Positions 48,298-60,625 of a DNA stretch of 64,000 bases are shown in pieces. The first letter of the stretch is position 1, and each line of letters opens with the position of its first letter. The notes below the pieces were generated by a model that saw nothing but the letters and a program-made list of their open reading frames with translations, searched no databases and was not told the origin of the DNA. A program made the translations under genes and the position numbers. Origin of the DNA: Cyathus striatus (lineage: Eukaryota; Basidiomycota; Agaricomycetes; Agaricales; Nidulariaceae); assembly GCA_025738555.1 (NCBI GenBank), contig JAOVFP010000001.1, positions 2,604,001-2,668,000 of the forward strand, given 5' to 3'.

Positions 48298-49654
48298 TCA
48301 ATTAATTAGTGTAACTTTTGTACAGTCCCTTGTTCCTTTTAAAAATTCCACTAAATCTGTTCCACCTGTACCTTTCAGACTTTCGTAAGAAGGGACTTGT
48401 TCCGCGGCTGCGGCGGCCCTGGCGGCTCTCCTTGCAGGACCCAGGATATACAGTGTAACGATGATCATGTGAGAATCTCTGAATACTTTGAGAGAAAGGA
48501 CCGCATGGTTGTACGCAGCCATCAAGTCGGTACTACCAGACGCCAACGCAAATTCCCGCAGCGGCCTGGGATTAGAAGCAAGATGGTCAAGGAACAGTCT
48601 ATGATTGTGGGGCATGTACGATTTCATGCGGGACATGAAGGATGGCTGATCGGAAGTCACGGGTTGATGGTCGACCCCGAGGAATAAATCGAGGACATGG
48701 ACTATAGAACTCTGGCCTGCGCTTGGCCCAGACAACTCAGTAGGAGTTTTGAGCTCGGGATAATCGTCAATGCCCTCGTAAACCCATTTTCGATGATTGA
48801 TATCCGAGTCCTCGCCACGAAACCATGGTCGAACCTCGGTGTAATACTTATTTGGATCACATAGTTTTTTCACGTCCAGTAAAAGCACTCTGAGCTCGTT
48901 GATCACATGCGCCATAGTGTCGAGATAGCTAGCTATGCGATTTACAGCAATGGCATCACCGACGAATATCTCGTCCATGGTCATGCGCATCAGCTCAAGT
49001 GCTTCTACTCCGCGCAGCTCAATACGGGCGGAACATAGGTAGAATTCTTCTTCGTCCACGAGGCCTGAAAAAAGGGTGTGTGACCGGATATTTGATGGGG
49101 TTGGAGTCGACTCTCCAGCCTGGCGGTAGGTCCAATTGTACAGCACAGTATCCGAGAATGTGAGGAGCGGAGGAATATCTAGCTTCGTTGAAATTTGTAC
49201 GGTAGGAATCGAAATCGATCGTGGTATCCTGACTTCGGCGTGGGGAGGGAGACTTTGTACATAGAAATGCAAAAGATATGTGAGAACAACATGTGCTCGC
49301 CGGAGAAGGATGGGAGCGTCGAGCCCATCAACAGAGAGGAAGGGTAACTTAGGTATTCTTAAGCGTCAGTGGGTGCATGACCGCACTAGGGTTATAAATA
49401 ATTCTTACCTCCCGCACCCGAACGCGCCAAACGCTTGATCTATCAATATCTTCAGCAGTTATGCCAGGTTTATCGCCTAGCTGTAACCTTGCGTCTACAG
49501 CTGCGTCAAGGATGGATTCCCAAGGCTCCCAAGGTTCAGGAAGACGAGTCAAGGGTTCCTCAGAAGCCATGAATCCTGTTCGCTGATCAACATCGAAGAT
49601 AACTGAGTCAGGAACCGAAGCCTTTGAGCGAGTATCCGAGTCTGAAGCTGCCAT
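48298..49654 (-). CDS. indoleamine 2,3-dioxygenase
   Basis: Exon 1 (49409-49654) and exon 2 (48298-49347), with a 61-bp intron, give 431 residues, the usual size for fungal forms. Family motifs are RTGFMASEEPLTRLP at the N terminus, RPWFRGEDS and WVYEG around the middle, SGPSAGQSS, SYMPHNHRLFLDHL, then YNHAVLSLKVFRDSHMIIV with the heme-binding proximal histidine, and the C-terminal GTGGTDLVEFLK. The enzyme opens the indole ring of tryptophan to N-formylkynurenine, the first step toward NAD and kynurenines; it is cytosolic and heme-dependent. An alanine-rich linker (ARRAARAAAAAEQ) precedes the C-terminal motif. Only the tail of a second copy survives at 46740-46925. Confidence 0.93.
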
Positions 49655-50725
49655 GGTGGTGGTATATGCGTTTTTGCGACGTTCACCGGCGGGAGTGGTA
49701 TATCAGAATATTACATAGGTCAGACCATTAAATCATTTGTCGGGTCTTATCCGTGCGGCGAGGGTCGGATGGAAATGGGGTGAAAATGAAAATATCGCAA
49801 CTTGCATAATTCAACCATCAGAATGTCCTTCCAGCAGCGTCGGTACAGAAGGCCTTATCGTAGCCTCCGAGTATATTAGTCAACTTGCGTATCGTTGCAG
49901 TATCCTAGTTTTACAGGAAAATCTTGTGGATTGAAACCACTTCCTACTTAGCGCATAAGGTTGACTAGGCAGGTCACGTACCGTGTATGGGATCAAAATG
50001 ACAATTGGCTAGTAGCGGTAGCGGTGCACATTCTGAGTAAAGTATGCCGCTCCATCTTGTTTATGTTTCAGCAAGGCCTAACTTCTGATAAGGAAATGTA
50101 GCCAGCCGGGCAACCGCGTGCTCAACACTTTCAAGATCCGGGCGCCCAGAACATTTGTATACCAGGGAAAAACGATAAGAAGTTCAAGAGTTCACTTCGT
50201 CGTCGGTCGAACAAAACCGTCGCCGCGTAATCATGAGTAAGATTTGGATTAAACGCAGGTAACGGCAACTTAACGACAACCGTTGATACGTCGTACGGCG
50301 ACATTCCTGTGTGGTTTCCATGAATATCTTACACGACAAAACAATAAAGTTCCGAGTACATACCAATAAACTTCCAGAATGGAAATGAAAATCGCTGTGA
50401 TGAAGGAAGTGTTCGAACTCGTCGATGTTAGCTGACAACGAAGTTTGGAGTCTGGAGTCTTGACAACGTGTCAACGGACGTGACAATTCTGTGACAATTG
50501 GATCAGGCCGAATGGCGGCATGGCGTAACCGCCGTGTACGTCTATTGGTTTGTATTGGTTTGCATTTATGTTTGCGATAGTTAGCAGAGGAAAAAAATAA
50601 GGTCAGTGTTCATACAAAGTTACAGTTATGAAATTGAAATAATGATTATAAAGTAGATTGAAAGTAGACTAACTGTATGGTACAAGTTACTATTATAGTG
50701 CCATACAACTAACACAATCCTGCTT
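49655..50725. other. intergenic region
   Basis: Between the dioxygenase start and the orphan gene end. Short frames only. I found no element ends or RNA gene. Part of it must serve as the dioxygenase promoter. Confidence 0.4.
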
Positions 50726-51064
50726 TTATGTACTGTTCGTCACTCCGGAAATATCTCCGGAGTTACTAAAATACACTTGATATGTGTCCATTGGTTCGAA
50801 ATGAATGTCTGCAATATCCAATGCACCTCTACCTTTCTTCGATGTCTGACGAGACGCAACAAAGGCCGCTATACTTTCGCCTGGTAAAAAGAATTGATCC
50901 CCGTTATTATTAGGAGCTTCAGTGCTTCGGGTGTTATCTGATTCGGGTTGGTTGGTTATATATCATAATATCACTTCGGTAGCAAAGCTGAACCCACCTT
51001 CTGCATCGTTCCTTAGCTCTATCTTCACCCAACCCAATATAGAAAACGATGGGACTTTGTCACG
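50726..51064 (-). CDS. 3' part of an unrecognised gene
   Basis: Two minus-strand exons join in frame: 50998-51064 and 50726-50937, with a 60-bp GT-AG intron (gtgggt ... atcag). They read RDKVPSFSILGWVKIELRND ... DQFFLPGESIAAFVASRQTS ... MDTYQVYFSNSGD and end NST at TAA 50726. An acceptor (ctgatag) precedes the upstream exon, so at least one more exon should lie further upstream, but I could not identify it or a start codon. Composition and clean splicing suggest real coding sequence. No family is recognised; it may be a gene remnant. Confidence 0.4.
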
Positions 51065-51553
51065 CTATCAGGACCTCAGTTAATAGGAATACGGTACAAT
51101 TGATCGACTACTTAGTACATGCAGTGGCACATTGCTTTGATGTACTTATATAATGACACATGAAATCTGGGGTATTGAAATGTATTAGCATTCGTGTCTA
51201 TCGGTGAGAAGTTAAATAAATGACACAGAAAACGCAAAGCTCGCTTGAAAGGACAAAACGAAACATTTTTGATCGAACACGGGCAGATTTTCCGGAGTAA
51301 GCACTGCGGGTAGGACTCACGCACTCTGGCACTTTTTTCTATGCGATTCAAAGGATGTAAATCTATTGAATCAATTGATTGAAATGCAGAAGGTGAACGG
51401 GGTTACATATAAAGGGGCTAGTTAACTCCACTTATAGATGATTCAGTTTTTACTATTTTACCCATACATGGCCACATTGTTACAGAAAAAGCTATACAAA
51501 AAACAATGCACCGTGCTGCATTGTCTGTGACAATGACAGCACTGCATAATATA

Positions 51554-52837
51554 TTAGAGTGTTTCTTCTGGATGTACTACAAGCTTGACACCTGAAACTT
51601 GGTCACTCTCAAGCCGCTCCAAGCCTCCCACAACTCCAGAAAGCCCTCCTAGAAGTATTTCCACTCTATTCGGCTATGAAATGGAGCAATAGTTAATCAA
51701 CTCTTCACTAGCGTTGATTAATAAACATTAATTACCACAAAACTTTCGGTTTCTAAGAACACGGTTAGAATACTGTATGCCTCCTTCACAAGCTCCACAT
51801 TCTGAGGCGCAGTCGGCAGCGACGAAGTAAAGATAATAGACTTGCTCGAGCTTTCCGCCTCTTTTATTTGGGAGGGGAGAACAAGGACAATCTCTCCACC
51901 TTCGACAATAAGATCATAACCGGCTTGCTGCGTTTCTTGAAGAGAAATTGCATCGTATACAAATTTTATCGGCTGGGAAGTAATCTGTGCAACCTCAGAG
52001 TTGAGCGAAGATAGTGGAACAAAGCGGTCAATTAGGTGAGTAACTCCGAGAGACTTCAAGAAGGGCTCGTGCTTCTTGGATGCCGTGGTGATTATTGGCG
52101 AAAATCCAGAAAATTTTGCGAGTTGGATAGCTAAAAAAAAGAATTTATTAGTGATGTTCTTATATAAGTATACATATATCGACGGATATAGCATACCTAG
52201 TTGGCCCACCGAACTTGCACCTCCAAGGATTGCAATAGGCGTGTTTGCATATTTTCCTTTGGATGTAAAGTCATTCGCGACCTTTGGGCTGGATAAGCCA
52301 AATCCATGTGGGTGTTTGTGATAAAGCCCAACCCAGGCTGTAAATAGCGCACTGGGGATGGTTGCAGCTTGATCGTACGACCATCCTGACGGAATCTGAT
52401 TTAAAATCTGTTAGTCGTGTTTAAACCTGACCGTGTTCTACACTCTAACTTTAGCAGTTCGTGTCGCAGGGGCAATCGCATATTGTTGGAATCCGTCTCC
52501 ACGTATGGTAAGATCACCTTCGAAAAAGCTATAACCTTGAGTAAACAGCAGATTTGTTGACACAGTGTAACTCTACTTACACCTTATCCCCCTTGGAGAA
52601 TCCTTGGACATTATCCCCTAGTTCTTCCACATCTCCGGAAACGTCAAATCCTGCAATTATGGGAAAGCTGCCAAAGCCAAGGTCATATTTTCGAAGCTTC
52701 CAATCAAGGGGATTCAAGGCAGCAGATTTAATCTTAACAAGGAGTTCTCCGGGACCTGGCTTATAGATTTCGGTTTTCTTGAGGGTGAAGCTACCCTCCA
52801 ACCCCTCAAGAAAGAGAGCGTACTGCTGAGTGCTCAT
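51554..52837 (-). CDS. medium-chain dehydrogenase/reductase, paralog 2
   Basis: Five exons on the minus strand, 52581-52837, 52450-52528, 52197-52395, 51736-52130 and 51554-51673, encode 349 residues. The GroES-like half has KKTEIYKPGPGELLVKIKS, ALNPLDWK, GFDVSGDVEELGDNVQGFSK and GDKV; the nucleotide-binding half has ILGGASSVGQLAIQLAKFSG, and the end is KLVVHPEE. Exon lengths of 257, 79, 199, 395 and 120 bp are nearly the same as in paralogs 1 and 3. An NADP(H)-dependent oxidoreductase without visible zinc ligands is inferred; the substrate is unknown. It is transcribed away from the F-box genes downstream of it on the map. Confidence 0.9.
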
Positions 52838-53610
52838 TGAAGAATGTTATGAAGTGTGGCTTGGTAGACTGGTATTCGAAGGATAAAGGGATAGGGTGAA
52901 CCTTTCGTCTACCCGAAGACGATTTATAGCTATTTATTGTGTTGCCGTCTGTTTAAATGCATCCCCACACATCGCAGTGATTGTCTTGGGTATCCATTTA
53001 AAAATAAATTAATAATGTGTCACACAGCTTAGTCAATTACTCGGAAGGCATCCATATGTTATTTATACACGGGATCGCAGGGGATCGCCCAAATGATTCT
53101 CGTTTTAACAAATAAAAACGTCACTTCACCTTAGTCAACGACACGGAAAATCTTCATACTTATGAGTAATAAAAATTCGTGTGTTCTGAATGAATGTTAT
53201 ATCCCGAACTGAGCGCGAGATAGCCTGGACTGGAAGATGAATAAGAGGCATAAAATCCCAGAAGTGTGGAAAATAGGATGGTACATTACAGTAACGGATG
53301 TCGAAGAGTGATCCACTGAATACCCTACTATAAGTAGCGTTTCAGCTTACTTTCTCTCGGTGTTCCCGGCTAATACCTTAGCGTGCGCCGCCGCTCAACT
53401 TTGACGTTAGTCACGTTTATCTTCACTGTTCTTCAGCCGGCTGATGTATCAGGCTTCGGACTCGACCTCAGGTGGGACTGCGTAAAATTTAGTAATTGAT
53501 TTAGTAATTGATTTGTCATTTTAAAACACCTTGCCAAACAAAATCTTTCATGCATACATGCATTGTGTCAAACTCGGGTAATGGTAATACAAGTACGTCG
53601 CGATTTCCTT
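52838..53610. other. intergenic region
   Basis: Promoter side of dehydrogenase paralog 2 and the 3' side of the acidic F-box gene. No gene or element recognised. Confidence 0.4.
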
Positions 53611-55159
53611 TCAATAGTCGGAATCATAAGTAATAGTCTGCTGTGAGTTAATTCGAAAACCATACTCGTCATCATATACGTCTTCGCTTTCATCTATACC
53701 GCTTTCATCTGTCACCGTAGGAGCCGTCCTAGTCGGCTCATCTTCATTTTCATTCGCATCTTTCTCGTACATCCCATGCTCGAGTGTTACCACATTGTTC
53801 ACTTCAACACCCTCCTTGTCCTCTTCCCCATCTTTGTACTTGTCTTCCCCATCTTCGTACTTGTCTTCCCCATCTTCTTCATACTCGTCTTCTTCCTCAT
53901 CTTCTTCATAGTCGTATTCTTCGAACTCATCATCCTCTAGCTCCTCAGAGTCAAAGATCTCGATTTCATCCTCGTCGTCTTCGTAGTCGAATGGTGAATC
54001 ATCTGAGTCTGAGTAGAATAATAGACTAGGAGCATTCCAAAAAAGCGCTTCGAATTGTCCAACTTCCGGCTTCAAGGTATCATATTGAACTTCGGTGGTA
54101 TCATTAAAAACTCGAACTTTCAAATGACCCTCTGTAAACCTTGATGCGTCAACGGTGCGTACGGCGCTCCCAAGCCAAAGTACCCAGCTTGAGTCTGGAT
54201 GTGATTCACGCGAATTGATATTCAAATCGAGGGACCGTAACTCTGGTAGGAGGGACAGATCAAGTTGTTCACCGTACCCATCTGTGTAAGGAGTTAGAAA
54301 TGCAGCGTAACAATAATGAATACTTGTACTAACCTATTCCTTCAACTGTAAGTGCGGTGAGAGTGTTAGCATACAATAACAAAACTCGCTTCCCTACTCC
54401 AAAATCCATCGAAGGAATGATGAGAGAGGTAATAGTACCACGACCAGGCAATTCCTTATCTGCGATCCATGACCGAACAGCGGTCTGCCCGACATATGCG
54501 TGAATTTTTAGGCTTCGCAAAGATTGTGGTAGAGAATGCGGTACGTATTTTAGTTCAGGTTGCGGGAAGTGATCGGATACTTTCACATCCTTGAGCGATA
54601 GGCGGACCAGAGGCAAGAGATGGAGTATATCCATTGGAAATGTAAAGACATCGTCAACGTGCAAACTTTGGATAGGGTTTTTCAAGAGACAGCTCTTTAA
54701 TGCTAAAATGGCTTTGTCCAATTGACGAGATGGGAAGACAATGAATGTCAGACTTTGAACGTAAAGTTCCTGTAGATTGTTGAGTAGAGAAAGGAAGTTT
54801 GCTAATGCTGATTCGTGCTTTTGGACTTTATAACTTGTAGAAAGCATATCCTTTGGTTTGAGCTGCCCTTCGCTTGGTTTTGTGATGCGCAGCGAACGGA
54901 TGTACTTTGCGAGGTGAGGGGAGTCATCAAGAAGGTACAATGTGCTCCTTATCTTCCCATCGATATCGTCTGGAGCAAGGAAGAAAGTAGATTGGTAGAA
55001 GAGGTGATAGCGACAAGATGAGAGGAATATTGTGCATGATTGACTAAGTGCCTTCAGGTCTTGCTTCTGTGTGTCACTGGAACACGCCACGAGATCAACA
55101 ATGGCGTTGATTATTTCAACTGGCACTTCGTAAAGTGCTGTTTCCCTGAGCTTGATCAT
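53611..55159 (-). CDS. F-box-like/LRR protein with acidic C-terminal tail
   Basis: Exon 1 (54334-55159, 826 bp) and exon 2 (53611-54281), with a 52-bp intron, give 498 residues. Near the N terminus VPVEIINAIVDLVACSSDTQ then LKALSQSCTIFLSSCRYHLF fits the degenerate F-box of mushroom F-box/LRR proteins. Leucine-rich repeats follow, for example LQELYVQSLTF, IQSLHVDDV and LRSLKIH. The last third, from about residue 370, is dominated by Asp and Glu (about 100 residues with EEDEEEDEYEEDGEDKYEDG-like repeats). F-box proteins link targets to Skp1-Cullin ligases; the acidic tail is not part of that family and is absent from the paralog at 57840-59008. Confidence 0.75.
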
Positions 55160-55884
55160 CTTCGCCCTGCAAGCCTGGATATCGGTTGAAGATCAGGTGT
55201 AGACGCTGAACCTGAAAAGAACCATTACACGTAGTGGAAATTGCCGAAAGCTACATACCGGCTATAAATAAACGTTGTTATTAGCAAGGCTTTGAGACTG
55301 TGTTTGGCTTGTTCTCGGGTGACCGAGTCAACACGAGTACTGTGACGACGGTGCACCTTGTATTATCCCCCGGAACGTCTCCTTATATTATGAAGTTAAA
55401 TAGGAAAATTATAGATTAAGGAGGCTTACCCAAAAAGCCCGAAATATAGGATCAACTATATGTACAATGTGCAGAGGTACACTAACGCATACGATAGTGG
55501 CTCATCCTCGCCATAATTATCATCGAAATGTGAAAGGGTACTTTCAAGATTGTGATATCTATCATCATTATGTGGGAAATAGTATGTGCGCATTGTGCTG
55601 AAACTGGTCCTTATTTACACAGCGTACGTAGCTTAACTGGCGTAAGTAAGTATACTTATTGCTTCAATCCATATCCCATCTAACATGATTAAGTCTAGGA
55701 ACTTATGTACCCAAATCGGCGGATATCCAACAATACCGGAGTAGTCACAAGCATTAGTAGAGAACGAGGTACACATGGACACGGCATGTACCAAGATATA
55801 TATAGTACATGACAATGATGACATACGTAATGCCACATACAGCGTTTACAGCCAGCATCGGTCCCTCTTACAACCTCAACCACC
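55160..55884. other. divergent intergenic region
   Basis: Shared promoter space of two divergently transcribed F-box genes. It contains AT-rich patches, including tatatatagtac at about 55797, 80-90 bp before the plus-strand gene. No coding sequence is supported. Confidence 0.45.
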
Positions 55885-57725
55885 ATGTCCCTCCAGGCTC
55901 CTTCACTGCTCCCGAATAGATCCAACATGAAAACACAGAGTACATTTTCTCAATTACACAGTGGCAATCATAGATCGATCACCGTGCAAGAAACGGTATC
56001 CCACCGTGTCACTGTATGGCAGGATGAACAGCAGATGTTGAACACATCGTTCACAATGGAGGTTGATGTTACTGAGGTGAGGTTTTTCCTAGTCTAGTTC
56101 TACTGCATACTGATAGCGTTACAATATGGTAGAATATTGAAACTTTCTCGATGTTAAATCAACTCGCCCGCACAAATTTGACACCATCTGCTTACCAGAA
56201 GGGTGAAATTCATCAACTCATTCGAGATAAAGAGTTTGAGAACAACCGAATTTTCCGCGAAATTGCGGAGATAAAGACTTCTATGGAGAATGCTGCCAGC
56301 CAAATTACCAAGAAGCTATGTCGTGTAGACGTGAATCGAAGAACAATCAGTACTTGTCGATCCTATATCACTCCAATTCGTCGTCTTCCATTGGAGGTTC
56401 TAGCTGAGATTTTCTCATATTGCTTGCCACCTTGGCAAGAAATCGCTTTCCATACATCAAGAGTTGCGCCGTTGGTTTTGTGTCAGGTGTGCTCTGTATG
56501 GCGAACCCTTGCGCACAGCCTTCCAAGGCTCTGGACTTCCTTGTCGTACATGTTACCTACCGACTCAAAGCCTGTTGGCCCCAATGTCGATTTTATACGA
56601 AACTGGATTAATCGTGCAGGCCCATTTACAGTCGCATCCACTCTTGATTTAAGAAGTTTAGAAACTGATGATGATTTATGCAAATTCACTGATCTTGTCG
56701 TCGAGAACTCGGAGCGTCTTCACCACCTTCATATTAAAACACCATTGGTCATTGATACGGTAGCATTCTGGAATTCTTTTATGAACACAGCCCATAAGTT
56801 CCTTGCGCTAGAATCACTGGGATTTACTGCGGACGAAGGATACTGGAATTTCCCTAGCACATCTTTCGTAGATGTCCCTTCATTGCGAAAGCTCAAATTG
56901 GACATATTCATGTCTAGTTCTGTCATTGATTTCTTTCGTCTTTCATGGCATCAGTTAACACATCTTAGCATGTGGAAAACAGAAGATGACCCATTAGATC
57001 ATGGAACATGTATTCGCATACTTGAATGCTGCTTGAACCTTGAGGAGGCGGCAATATCGGTATCCACTGAAGATTCTATGCTGGACCAGCTGGGTTCCAC
57101 TCCCTTTCGCCTCCCATATTTGCGCAGCCTAGTGCTTGATATACGCTCAGCATGGTTGGATTTTCCAACCTTCCGCACTCTTCAAGCTCCTGCCCTACGA
57201 CAGCTATTTATTACTTGTAACACTGAATACATACGTTGGCAAGATGTATCAGACTTTGCAGCGCAATTTCGATCTCTTACCTCATTTGGGTTGGTTAATA
57301 TCGTTATAACTCCCGAAGATTTTGCTATCTTTCTCCTGGCAAATACAAACCTCATCGACATATCACTTAAAACTCACCAAATTTTTGGGCTTGCTGCTTG
57401 TGAGCGCATAATCAGGTCGTTGATTATAGCCTCCAACAGCGAACCTTTAGTACCACGTCTGAAGAAGCTGACTTTATGGGAGGATAGCTCACCTGATATC
57501 TCGGGCGCTTATTTGTACGCAGATATGATTGGGTCTCGATGGTGCTTCGCGTGTCCACCGTCTAACGCCGAAAATGGACCAGAATTTACTTTGATATTCG
57601 ACGAGGGATTATTCGGAGCATATAAGATTGAGCAAATTCTCGTCAAGTCGGGATTCAAATGTAGTAAGAAACTCAGAATAGAATCATCTGGTAACTGTAC
57701 CATCGATCCTCCGATTTCATGGTGA
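55885..57725 (+). CDS. F-box/LRR protein (intact)
   Basis: Exon 1 (55885-56076, 64 codons) and exon 2 (56133-57725), with a 56-bp phase-0 intron, give 594 residues. A coiled stretch (KEFENNRIFREIAEIKTSME) precedes the F-box RRLPLEVLAEIFSYCLPPW, followed by LCQVCSVWRTLAHSLPRLW, the standard mushroom F-box signature. Leucine-rich segments continue to the end, e.g. VPSLRKLKLDIF, HQLTHLSMWK, LPYLRSLVLDIRS and PRLKKLTLWED. Its role is inferred as substrate recognition in an SCF ubiquitin ligase. It is the intact counterpart of the disrupted gene at 16994-19181, with the first intron at the same place. The first 64 residues have no recognised motif. Confidence 0.85.
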
Positions 57726-57839
57726 GGGTTATTGCGTATGTATATGCGTAGTATACACTTGGGGATTGTAAATTACAGTAGCGAAACTTGAATGATCCAA
57801 TTCGTATAAGTACGACTGAATCATCTTTATCCGAATAGA

Positions 57840-59008
57840 TTAGATGTTAAGTCCGATGAACAATTCGGTTAAGCTGGGGGCACGGCGAAACAATGTCTCG
57901 AATTGTTCAACTTCTGGCTTCAACGAATCATACTGAACTTCAGTAGTGTCATTAAAGACTCGCACGTTTAAATGTCCTTCTGTGATCCTTCGTGCATCAA
58001 CGGTGCGTACGACGCTCCCAAGCCAAAGTACCCAGCTCGAGTCTGTATGTGAATCATATGAATTAATATTCAGGTTGAGCGACTGTAGCTCGGGTAGAAG
58101 AGATAAATCAAGTTGTTCATCGTAACCATCTGTGTAAGGAGTTAGAAATGCAACCTTCCAAAATATGAATACTGATACTAACGTAGTCCTTCGAATGTAA
58201 GGGTGATAAGAGTGTTAGCACACAATAACACTACTCTTCGTCCACTCTTGAAGTCCGTCGAAGGAATGGTAAGAGAGGTAATAGCACCAAGTCTAGACCG
58301 ATTCTTGTCCGTGATCTATGAACGGACAGCAGTATGACCGGTGAATGCATGAATTTTTAGGCTTTGCAGATATGGTGGCAAAGGATGTGGCACATCTTTT
58401 AGTTTAGGCTGCGGGAGGTAATCCTTCACTTCCTTGAGTGATAATTGGACCAGAGGTAAGAAAGGAAGTATATCCATAGGAAAGTTAATAACATCGTCAA
58501 TGTATAAACTCTGAATAGGGTTTTTCAAGAGACAGTTCTTCAACGCCGAGATAGCTTTGTCCAATTGACGAGATGGGAAGGCGCTGAACGTCAAGCTTTG
58601 AACGTAAAGCTCCTGTAGGTTTTTGAGCTGAGAAAGGAACCTCGCTAATGCTGATTCATGCTCATCGATATCATAACTTGTAGAAAGCATATCGTTAGTA
58701 TGTTTGAGCTGCGCTGCGCTTGGTTTTGTGATGCGCAGCGAACGGATGTACTTTGCGAGGTGAGGGGAGTCATCAAGAAGGTACAATGTGCTCCTTATCT
58801 TCCAATCCAAGTCGTTTGGATCAAGGAACAAAGTGGATTTGTAGAAGAGATGATGGCGACAAGATGAGAGGAATATTGTGCATGACTGACTAAGTGCCTT
58901 CAGGTCTTGCTTCTGTGTGTCAGCGGAACACGCCACGAGATCAACAATGGCGTTGATTATTTCAACTGGAACTTCGTAAAGTACGCCGGGTTTCGAAGGA
59001 TAGGTCAT
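57840..59008 (-). pseudogene. F-box-like/LRR paralog with a nonsense codon
   Basis: Exon 1 (58183-59008) is 826 bp, exactly the length of exon 1 in the paralog at 53611-55159; exon 2 is 57840-58129. Chosen this way the model has 371 codons, but TAG at 58316-58318 replaces a TGG tryptophan (AVRS-W-IADK in the paralog). Everything after the stop is still readable in frame (TIPSTDF, DGYDEQLDLSLLPELQSLNL, SSWVLWLGS, HLNVRVFNDTTEVQYDSLKPEVEQFETLF), then ends FIGLNI without the acidic tail. A longer frame upstream to 59164 exists but is not shared by the paralog. Either a young pseudogene or a truncated F-box protein of 230 residues. Confidence 0.75.
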
Positions 59009-59164
59009 TTCGCTCTGCAGGCCTGGTGTCAGTTGAAGGACAATGGTAGGTGCTGAGCTGGCAGCTATAAAGCGTGGCAAAGGAACGCTTCCAAAGTTAA
59101 AATGATTACTTACTGCAAGCAGTAGTAAGTACCGAAAAGTAAGGTACCGGCTATAAACAAACAT

Positions 59165-60625
59165 CGAGGGTTCTAGTTTGAACTTTTAGTATTGAGGACG
59201 GAATGACGACAATGTCTCTTAAATTTCTCCCACAGCTTGTATGCCGCCTTTTATTCTAAAGCAGCAGGATATTTAAACCAATGCTTAAACAACAACAATA
59301 GCTGTATGAAAAATCGTGACAACGTGGAAGACTAAGAATGAGGTTACGGAGACAGAAGCTCACCGTGCCTTCAAGGCCTTGACATCCCCGTCACATTAAA
59401 GCACACCAAAGATGAGTATACATGATTCGTTGAGCAGCTGGTTTCCAGATGACTGAATCTCCTTCAATGTAACTTATAACTGGATGAAAAGGCAGCGGCG
59501 TTACACCCCACATGGATCTTCACGTTCATATCGCTGGTCCCGTAATTGAAACCTGCAAATTGAGAAGGTACAAGTAAACACGTAGATTTGGTGATAAAAG
59601 TCGCTATGAATGACGCATTGCATACAGGTTGTTATTGGTATTCCACAGACCTCGTAATACAGAGTTTTCGCTGCCGAGACTCACGTCAGCAAGAGATCAA
59701 TGCTTAGTGAACGAACTTACAGGTTTATAGTACGAAGAACGAGTGTCTATCTTGCGTAGTGATGCTATAGAAGAGGACAAGGCCAGCTGTCGCGATCGTA
59801 CCGAATGTGCAATTCTATGCCGGAAAAAGACGACGTAGCCTGAGAGCATCGTGGGCTGTAGCCTGTAACGAACAGGGGGCCTGAAGCAGGATAAACATCA
59901 TGAACAATCGTAAAAAGCCAGAAGTGCTCGAACTCTCAGTGAACAGAGCGTCATAGCTACCCGAAGTCGGTATTGCAAATTTCAACCCGTCGGGACCCCA
60001 TACAAAATAGGATATGTTGACTAAATGCGTGAGGTGCTGACTACGTGTGAAGGCGTGACTGATCGTTTACCAAGCAGTGACATTCCAAGTCACAGTGAAA
60101 GTTCTTGACCTCCTCTACCCAACTTGGTCACCATCTCGCCTTCATTTGCCTTCATTAGTGGACTATTGAACTTCATCGATTCATCGACGGGATGCAACAT
60201 ACCTTTTTTGTATAATCATCAAGATACTTTGCGCAGTGAAATACTTGGTGCGCTAGGCAGCATTGTAAAGGACCGCCCACAATCTACGTTGATTTAGCGT
60301 TCTAACTGTACCTAAACTCCAGAGGCCCTAGACCAATAGACTAGTACCAACCACAGTATGTCAGTATCCGATTGGGGCTATATCTTATAAAGCAGTGGCT
60401 AAATTGAGCATGGTTGACTAAAGCATTCGTCAATCTGCCGAAGTCCGGACGTCGTCCCTGCAAGATCACAGCGAACGGAGTGCTTTCTACCATGAGATGA
60501 TCTTTTCACTTAGTGGCAGCTGCTTGTTACAAGTCCTATCTGAAATTACCGGATATAAAGTTCATAAAAGGATTGCCTCGTATTCGTAAGTCGTCCAGCG
60601 CATCACCTGCATTTCCACTTGTAAT
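59165..60625. other. intergenic region
   Basis: About 1.4 kb with short frames only. A tataaag motif at about 60387 lies some 240 bp before the dehydrogenase start. No repeats or RNA genes recognised. Confidence 0.4.

Noticed and set aside
59009..59164. 52-residue N-terminal extension of the F-box paralog
   Set aside because: Hydrophobic but not shared with the sister gene; starting at 59008 gives an exon length identical to the sister's.
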